From positions 1 through 12,109 of the forward strand of contig DFDV01000018.1 of the NCBI GenBank assembly GCA_002369025.1: a DNA stretch of 12,109 nt, written 5' to 3'. Made by a program: the position numbers and the translations under genes. This document shows, one piece after another, positions 7,097-12,109 of the stretch. The notes beneath the pieces are model-generated. The model saw only the letters and a list, made by a program, of their open reading frames with translations, was not told where the DNA came from and did not search any database. Each line of letters opens with the position of its first letter. Positions within the stretch are counted from its first letter, which is position 1. Origin of the DNA: Treponema sp. UBA3819. GTDB lineage: Bacteria > Spirochaetota > Spirochaetia > Treponematales > Treponemataceae.

Positions 7097-7894
7097 TTAC
7101 ATGATTCCCCTGCGCAGGTTTGTCAGTTTTGCACGCAGACGCAGGTTTGCCTTTGTATGCAGCTGAGAAATACGAGATTCACTTACATCAAGAACCTGAC
7201 CGATTTCTTTGAAAGTCAAATCCTCGTGATAGTAGAGAACGATAACCATTTTTTCTTTTTCGGGAAGTTCATTGATTGCTTCAATTATGACCTTTCTGAT
7301 TTCTTCACGCTCTACCTGAACATCAGGATTAAGGCTTGAAGGAGATTCGATTGAGTCACCGATGGACATATGATCATTGTCATCACCAGAATACCAGACA
7401 TCATTGAGGGAAAGGACACTTGTACCGCTTACTTTCATGACAGTCTGCTGAAATTCCGCTTCCGTCATGTTCATTTCTTTTGCAACTTCTGCATCCGTTG
7501 CAGGGCGGCCAAGGCGGGACTCAAGGTCTCCGATTGTATCTTCAATTTCCTTTGACTTCTGACGGACAGAACGGGGAACCCAGTCCAGCTGTCTCATCTC
7601 ATCAAAGATTGCACCGCGGATACGGGTAACCGCATAGGTCTTGAATTTTACGCCTTTATCAGGATCAAATTTTGTGATGGCATCCAAAAGTCCAAACTGA
7701 CCGAAGCCGACCAAATCATCGTATTCAATGCTTGCAGGAAGACCGACGGAAACCTTGCCAGCTACATATTTTACCAGTGGCATATACTGCCGGATAAATT
7801 TATCACGCAAAGCAGAGGATTTTGTCTTTTTAAATTCCCGCCAGAGTTTGTTCTCTTCTTCTTCATCAAGCGGTTGTGTCTGTCCAAGCTCCAT
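7097..7894 (-). CDS. fliA: Flagellar sigma factor sigma-28 (FliA/SigD/WhiG family)
   Basis: Alternative sigma factor of 265 residues, a usual length, which directs RNA polymerase to late flagellar and chemotaxis genes. Region 2 spans about 30-112: IRQYMPLVKYVAGKV, then DDLVGFGQFGLLDAITKFDP, and the -10 recognition segment FDEMRQLDWVPRSVRQK, which is nearly diagnostic for the FliA/SigD/WhiG group. Region 3 follows (about 113-165, RLGRPATDAEVAKEM). Region 4 (about 205-258) carries the -35 helix-turn-helix, LTFKEIGQVLDVSESRISQL. The ATG has AAGGAA six bases upstream and lies 15 bases after the stop of the preceding unknown gene. No anti-sigma factor FlgM is visible in the window. Confidence 0.96.
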   Translation of the reverse strand: MELGQTQPLDEEEENKLWREFKKTKSSALRDKFIRQYMPLVKYVAGKVSVGLPASIEYDDLVGFGQFGLLDAITKFDPDKGVKFKTYAVTRIRGAIFDEMRQLDWVPRSVRQKSKEIEDTIGDLESRLGRPATDAEVAKEMNMTEAEFQQTVMKVSGTSVLSLNDVWYSGDDNDHMSIGDSIESPSSLNPDVQVEREEIRKVIIEAINELPEKEKMVIVLYYHEDLTFKEIGQVLDVSESRISQLHTKANLRLRAKLTNLRRGIM

Positions 7895-7909
7895 GTACTA
7901 TTCCTTAAT

Positions 7910-8725
7910 CTAATTTTTTGCCAATATTGTCCGTATTGCCTGCGCCATAACCGACGCACTCTGCTCCATTGCCGGCCTTTCGCCTGAAGACGACCGTGAT
8001 GAACGCGGCTCATCTCCCATGGCAAACTCGCTGTCTCTTACAACATCTTCATCATCTGCTGTAACATCAGCTTCTTCGCCACCTGAAAAAGCACTGATAT
8101 CCGGTAACTCTTCCAGTCCGTCACTTGCAGATGGCGTTGCAGCACCACTCGCGTTTGCCGGACTCTCATCTTCAACAGCAGTCTCAGGAAGAGGCTGGTC
8201 AGATGATTTTGTCGCCTGAACCAGATTCATCGGCTGAAATGCAGGCTGAGAATCCTTTTGAACAGGCGCTTCTGCCTCCTGCCCGCTGGCAAGGGGTTGG
8301 ACAGTTTCTGAAGAAAGCGGCTCAGGTTCAGGTGCAGGCTCAGGTTTATTCACCGGTGCTTGCGGTGCAACAGAAGCCAGTCCCACTGAACGCAATGCAG
8401 GCCGGGTGCCAGACACGTTAAAACGCGGTCCTCCTTCATCTTCCGGTAAACTTTCATCGCCGATTTTGATGTCAACGATACCGCCTACCCGCGATGCTTT
8501 TTCTGCCGAAGCATCAGAAACATCGGAAACTGATTCAGACTGTCCATCGGAAAGAAATTTTTGATAAAGAAAGGAACCGCCCGCACCTACCGCCGCAAAA
8601 ATAGCAGCACAAATAAGTGCACGGAGCAGCAGGAGCCCGAAGCTGATGCCGGAAAAGATTCCAATCAGAAATGAAAGTACGAACCCGACTGTAGCTGCAA
8701 TGCCAATGTACTTCGGGTTAATCAT
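7910..8725 (-). CDS. Two-TM membrane protein with long disordered tail, between flhG and fliA; unknown function
   Basis: I do not recognise a named family. The 271-residue protein begins with a hairpin of two membrane helices (about 6-26 and 28-56, rich in G, A, L and F), not a cleavable signal peptide. A short segment (about 79-105, RVGGIVDIKIGDESLP) could be a small folded motif. About 105-245 is low complexity, rich in proline, alanine, serine and acidic residues (for example KPEPAPEPEP), and likely disordered. The end, ASVMAQAIRTILAKN, looks like an amphipathic helix and may be the binding part. Its place between flhG and fliA suggests a flagellar role, perhaps a membrane tether for FlhF/FlhG or the basal body; this is inference from position. 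The ATG has a strong GGGAGGAAA site about eight bases upstream. Confidence 0.8.
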   Translation of the reverse strand: MINPKYIGIAATVGFVLSFLIGIFSGISFGLLLLRALICAAIFAAVGAGGSFLYQKFLSDGQSESVSDVSDASAEKASRVGGIVDIKIGDESLPEDEGGPRFNVSGTRPALRSVGLASVAPQAPVNKPEPAPEPEPLSSETVQPLASGQEAEAPVQKDSQPAFQPMNLVQATKSSDQPLPETAVEDESPANASGAATPSASDGLEELPDISAFSGGEEADVTADDEDVVRDSEFAMGDEPRSSRSSSGERPAMEQSASVMAQAIRTILAKN

Positions 8726-8746
8726 TTCTATTTCCTCCCATTATTC

Positions 8747-8775
8747 AGATTACGGCAAAAATGCCATTAGGTCAA
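8747..8775 (-). promoter_or_regulatory. Possible internal promoter upstream of the unknown gene and fliA
   Basis: In the 99-base gap after flhG the minus strand shows TTGACC (8770-8775), a 17-base spacer and TAATCT (8747-8752), a fair housekeeping -35 with a weak -10. Overlapping it, GCCGTAAT (8749-8756) resembles the sigma-28 -10 consensus GCCGATAA/T, with TTGA 15 bases upstream in place of TAAA. Either would give a very short leader of about 15 bases before the gene at 8725. Weak evidence. Confidence 0.3.
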
Positions 8776-8824
8776 GTTTTTTCTTTCTGATTTTACTGCC
8801 TAATTTTTATCCTGCCGCCCGTAT

Positions 8825-9697
8825 TTACTTTTTTCTCAGGAACTTTTTCAGGAAGGTTGAAACACCTTCTGAACCACTGTTCTCTGTTTTTTCAATTCTG
8901 CCGACGATGTGTTTGACGCACTGGGCAGGCTTTGATGTAGGATTAACTACCATAAAGGGCTTCTGCCTGATAACTGACTGGGTAACAGCCGGGTCATCGT
9001 AAACAAAACCGATGTAGTCAATCTTGTAGTTTAAAAACTGTGCAACAATGTTGATGATACGGTCAGAAATGCGCTTGCCCTCGTCAGCACTGTGTACGCG
9101 GTTTACCAGCAGTTTGATGTTTATTTCACGGTCAATCAGTTCTGTAGTGATGATTTTTATCATACCGTAAGCATCTGTGATTGCCGTCGGTTCAGGCGTA
9201 GTGACAACATAGACTTCGTCTGCAGCCGCAACAAAGCGCAAAACGTTTTCGGCAATACCCGCACCAGTATCTATGATGATGATATCTGCATTTCCCAGCT
9301 GACTGAACTGTTCTGCAAAATAATCAAGCTCATCAGTTGTCAGGTTTGCAATCTTGGAAAAACCGTTTGCACCAGCGATAAAGCGAATGCCGAATTCAGT
9401 ATCCAGGATGATTTCCTGCATGGATTTCTGCTTGTTGATAACCTGCATGAGGTTGAACTGGGGAACAATGTTCAGCAGAACGTTTACGTTTGCCATACCC
9501 AAGTCACCGTCAATCAGGATAACTTTTTTACCCAGCTGGGCATAGGCGATAGCCATGTTCACGGAGATATTGGTCTTTCCGACACCACCCTTTCCACTGG
9601 TCACTGCGATAATTCTTGTTTTGTGACCGGCACCGGAAGACGATTTCTTGTCGCTTCCCTGCATCAATTCTTTCAGTTCTTCTGCCTGATCTTCCAT
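8825..9697 (-). CDS. flhG: Flagellar number regulator FlhG (MinD/ParA-like ATPase)
   Basis: MinD/ParA-type ATPase (290 residues) that works with FlhF to set the number and position of flagella at the cell pole or membrane. The N-terminus DQAEELKELM matches the DQAxxLR/K helix of FlhG proteins, known to stimulate FlhF GTPase activity. The deviant Walker A loop GKGGVGKT is at 35-42, with both lysines of the MinD group. Further motifs are LIDGDLGMANVNVLL (about 61-75), IIDTGAGI (about 141-148) and VVTTPEPTAITDAYG (about 164-178). The tail FLKKFLRKK is a short basic amphipathic helix of the kind that binds membrane in MinD and FlhG. The ATG shares one base with the flhF stop (TAATG) and has GGAGG seven bases upstream, so FlhF and FlhG are translated together. 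Confidence 0.95.
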   Translation of the reverse strand: MEDQAEELKELMQGSDKKSSSGAGHKTRIIAVTSGKGGVGKTNISVNMAIAYAQLGKKVILIDGDLGMANVNVLLNIVPQFNLMQVINKQKSMQEIILDTEFGIRFIAGANGFSKIANLTTDELDYFAEQFSQLGNADIIIIDTGAGIAENVLRFVAAADEVYVVTTPEPTAITDAYGMIKIITTELIDREINIKLLVNRVHSADEGKRISDRIINIVAQFLNYKIDYIGFVYDDPAVTQSVIRQKPFMVVNPTSKPAQCVKHIVGRIEKTENSGSEGVSTFLKKFLRKK

Positions 9698-10935
9698 TAT
9701 TTCTCCTCCGTGAAGGTATCTTCTATGTGTATCCTGTCTATTTTAAATCCATCCAGTCTGGTCAAAAAATTGACCACGGATGCCCTTTCTATATTTTTTG
9801 GAACTTTCTGTCCGTCGGTGATGTATGAAATTGCCTTGTTTTTTTCAGCAAGAACACTCAATACATTTCCGAAGGCCGAAGTTTCATCACATTTTGTTAC
9901 GATTACAGAGCCGAAATTAAAGGGTTCGTAATTCTGAATGATAGAAACCAGATCCTTTGCCTTGGTGGAGGCTGTAATCGTCAGGTAAACGTCTGCATCC
10001 AGCCCCTTTACATTGAGCATGGACCGCATTTTTCCAATATTTTCGTAGTCATTGGGGCTGTAGCCACTGGTATCGATGATAAGTGCATCAAGAGAATCTT
10101 TGTATGTATCAAAAATCTGCTTTACATCGTCAGCAGTCTCTGCCTTGTCTACATCGATGTTCATGATTTCGCCAAAGCGGCGCAACTGTTCTTCCGCACC
10201 AACACGGGTACGGTCAATGGTGACCATTCTTACCCTTGCCGGCGGTTTTCCCTGATTACGGGCATCCAGAATGATATTTGCGGCAATTTTTGCAACTGTC
10301 GTGGTCTTTCCAACTCCCGTGGGGCCTACAAGAACAATGACATGGGGCAATTTGCGGTAGACCTGGGGCGCAATCCTGATTGACTGACCAATCCAGTCTA
10401 CGACTTTCCTTTCAACAGCTTCAAAATCATCCAGCTCGGCAAAAGAAAATTCTTCCCGGATGCGGTTTGAAATTTCATTGACATAAGAAAAAGTAAACTC
10501 ATTGTCGGAAAGCATTTCTTCAATTTTCTGTATGGTAGCGTGCTTTTCATTTGCCTGAGCTGCCGCAACTGTTGCCAGACTGTCAATTTTTGTTGTGAGC
10601 GTCTTTTTGAGCTCTTCAACAGTTCTGTTAAGGGCGGCAATCTGTATTGTCTGAGTTGGATTTTCTCCGGTTGTCGAACGCAAAAGTTCATCCCTGTTCT
10701 TTTGGAATTCATCAGGGGTAGATGCAAACTGAGGAGTTGGATGCCGGGTATTCAGAATGTATGTCGCTTCGATATACTTTTTCTGGAAAAAGCCAAGGAC
10801 TCCTCCTCTGAGTACCGTATGCTTGTCTGTAATCGTGTAGTCTGTACCATGCAAATCATACAACTGACGCCGGCAGTCATCGATAGTCGGAGCCACGATA
10901 GTATAGGTCACAGGCGAAACTTTTTCATTCAACAT
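9697..10935 (-). CDS. flhF: Flagellar biosynthesis GTPase FlhF (SRP-type)
   Basis: SRP-type GTPase that marks the site of flagellum assembly at the membrane; 412 residues. An N-terminal basic domain (about 8-60) ends in RGGVLGFFQKKYIEATYI, typical of FlhF. A helical linker follows (about 98-195), then the NG domain: P-loop GPTGVGKT at 204-211; TIDRTRVGAEEQL at about 239-251, in which the family's DTYR has become DRTR while D and the second R remain; DTSGYSPND at 288-296, where the usual DTAGR has Y; TKCDE at 347-351; and the closing loop ITDGQKVPKNIERA (about 372-385). The ATG overlaps the end of flhA by 11 bases and has GGGAG about six bases upstream. FlhG, its regulator, follows directly. 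Confidence 0.95.
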   Translation of the reverse strand: MLNEKVSPVTYTIVAPTIDDCRRQLYDLHGTDYTITDKHTVLRGGVLGFFQKKYIEATYILNTRHPTPQFASTPDEFQKNRDELLRSTTGENPTQTIQIAALNRTVEELKKTLTTKIDSLATVAAAQANEKHATIQKIEEMLSDNEFTFSYVNEISNRIREEFSFAELDDFEAVERKVVDWIGQSIRIAPQVYRKLPHVIVLVGPTGVGKTTTVAKIAANIILDARNQGKPPARVRMVTIDRTRVGAEEQLRRFGEIMNIDVDKAETADDVKQIFDTYKDSLDALIIDTSGYSPNDYENIGKMRSMLNVKGLDADVYLTITASTKAKDLVSIIQNYEPFNFGSVIVTKCDETSAFGNVLSVLAEKNKAISYITDGQKVPKNIERASVVNFLTRLDGFKIDRIHIEDTFTEEK

Positions 10936-12109
10936 TTATTTCTCCCAAAATTTCAAGCTGAACATTATTGCCAGCTGCCACAACTTCATTAATTGAAAGC
11001 ACTACCGTTCCGGGCATTTCACGGCTGATTGCATTACGGACGAGAGGCCTTACCTCCGGTGCACACAGAATGATAGGCTGATAGTTTCTGTCACGGGCAG
11101 AAGCCAGTGAAGCGCTGACCGCACTAATCCATTTTCTGCCGTCCACCGGGTCAAAGGCAACAAAGGGCTGTCCACCGTCAGCGGGAATAACCTGATGCTG
11201 CAGAATCTTTTCCGATGTAGACTGAGAAAGCTGAAGGACACTTAACCTGCGGTCCTGATCTACATATTGCAGACAAATCTGCAGTCCCAGCGCCTCACGA
11301 ACTTTTTCGATGAGGAACCAGGTATTATGCTGCAGGGAACCAAAGTTTGCCAGGGTCTCCAGTATGGCAACGATATTGCGGATTGAAACCTGTTCCCTGA
11401 GCAGTCCCTGAAGGACTTTTTCGATTTCGCCATAGGTGTAGTGACTGGCAGTAAGCACTTCGTCCACCACAACGGGACTGGTCTTTTTGATTTCGTCCAG
11501 AATTTTAGAAACTGCCTGACGGTCAAGAATTTCAGCCGCATGACTGCGAATAATTTCCGTAAGGTGGGTTGCAATAATAGTGGGCGGATCTACAACCGCA
11601 TAGCCGGCATTTTCCGCCGCCTGACGCTGGTCTTCACTTACCCAGATAGCGGGCATACCGAATGTGGGGTCTACGGTAGCCTCACCCTTGATTTCTTCAG
11701 TAACGGCACCTGTGTTCATGCACATGTAGTAACCGAGTTTGATTTTACTTCTGCCCGCTTCAATTCCGCTGATTTTGAAACTGTATTCAGTGGGCTCAAG
11801 CATCATATTGTCAATAATGCGGATTGTCGGCACGACCAGACCCAGATCAAGGGCTGCTTCGCGGCGAATACGGGTTACACGTTCAAGCAGTTCTGCACCA
11901 TTGTCCTGCTGAACCAGAGGAATAAGGGCATAGCCAAGTTCCAGAGAAAGCTTATCAACAGGGACAACAGGACTTACGTCTTCCGGCCGGCCACCAGTCT
12001 GCTTCTGAGCTTTTGAAGCCTGTTCTTCTTCAATCTTCTTAAGGGCAACAGTCTTTTCCGTACGAACACGGCGCCAGCCCATTAAGACAAACAAGCCGCC
12101 GATGGGCAG
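10925..12109 (-). CDS. flhA: Flagellar export gate protein FlhA, partial (N-terminal membrane domain beyond window)
   Basis: FlhA is the large export-gate subunit of the flagellar type III secretion system; its cytosolic domains form the ring that docks chaperone-substrate complexes. The frame is open to the right edge, and 394 residues are seen of about 690-710. The first visible residues, LPIGGLFVLMGW, belong to the last membrane helix. A charged linker follows (RRVRTEKTVALKKIEEEQASK region), then the four-part cytosolic domain: LGYALIPLV; ALDLGLVVPTIRI; the substrate-chaperone region with TVDPTFGMPAIWV; PPTIIATHLTEIIRSHAAEIL; and near the end the IILCAPEVRPLVRNAI segment with VVLSINEV. Everything after the membrane part is intact and the stop is TGA. 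The 11-base overlap with flhF shows a common operon. Confidence 0.96.
   Translation of the reverse strand: MPIGGLFVLMGWRRVRTEKTVALKKIEEEQASKAQKQTGGRPEDVSPVVPVDKLSLELGYALIPLVQQDNGAELLERVTRIRREAALDLGLVVPTIRIIDNMMLEPTEYSFKISGIEAGRSKIKLGYYMCMNTGAVTEEIKGEATVDPTFGMPAIWVSEDQRQAAENAGYAVVDPPTIIATHLTEIIRSHAAEILDRQAVSKILDEIKKTSPVVVDEVLTASHYTYGEIEKVLQGLLREQVSIRNIVAILETLANFGSLQHNTWFLIEKVREALGLQICLQYVDQDRRLSVLQLSQSTSEKILQHQVIPADGGQPFVAFDPVDGRKWISAVSASLASARDRNYQPIILCAPEVRPLVRNAISREMPGTVVLSINEVVAAGNNVQLEILGEINVE

Noticed and set aside
8754..8765. Small hairpin GGCA-AAAA-TGCC as a terminator after flhG
   Set aside because: Only four base pairs in the perfect stem and no T-run after it on the minus strand.
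9092..9931. A 279-residue plus-strand open frame opposite flhG and flhF
   Set aside because: It spans the junction of two certain genes on the other strand, has no domain pattern, and is composed like a reverse complement of coding sequence.
12092..12094. TTG near the right edge as the start of flhA
   Set aside because: The frame stays open to the edge (LPIGG before it) and this is the last membrane helix of FlhA, so the codon is an internal leucine.

Overview
All ten genes read from the minus strand. The window suggests a spirochaete of the Treponema type, for two reasons. A V/A-type ATPase operon in the order E, DUF2764, A, B is characteristic of spirochaetes and Chlamydiae. The flagellar block flhA-flhF-flhG-unknown-fliA-fapA-small gene-unknown, with its two serine- and acid-rich unknown proteins, is also what I associate with treponemes. 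Base composition looks even (mid-40s % G+C by eye) and gene spacing is tight. I see no RNA genes, mobile elements, CRISPR or signs of recent transfer. The exact species cannot be named from the sequence alone.

In the direction of transcription, from the right edge, 12109 to 4010 is the distal part of a flagellar operon. It starts with the C-terminal cytosolic domain of the export gate protein FlhA (cut by the window edge). FlhF (SRP-type GTPase) and FlhG (MinD/ParA-like ATPase), which set flagellar position and number, follow. Next come a two-TM protein of unknown function, the flagellar sigma factor sigma-28 (FliA/SigD/WhiG), a FapA/DUF342 protein with a Jag_N-like N-terminus, a 108-residue protein, and a one-TM coiled-coil protein. 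This last protein looks like SwrB/DUF6115/DUF2802 proteins, which follow sigma-28 genes in other bacteria. Overlaps or gaps of a few bases link flhA-flhF-flhG and fliA-fapA. The only larger gap, 99 bases after flhG, may carry an internal promoter.

After 176 bases without a gene comes the V-type ATPase operon (3833 down to the left edge): atpE (peripheral stalk), a DUF2764 gene, atpA (catalytic subunit, intact P-loop) and atpB (non-catalytic subunit, no P-loop, cut by the window edge). The spacer holds an exact TATAAT box and a perfect 7-bp inverted repeat just upstream of it, so the ATPase operon probably has its own, possibly regulated, promoter. No convincing terminator separates the two operons.

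Nothing here is a clearly new system. The points most worth a second look are the SwrB-like protein, the DUF2764 protein as a possible stand-in for the missing ATPase C subunit, the Jag_N-FapA fusion, and the unknown membrane protein between flhG and fliA.
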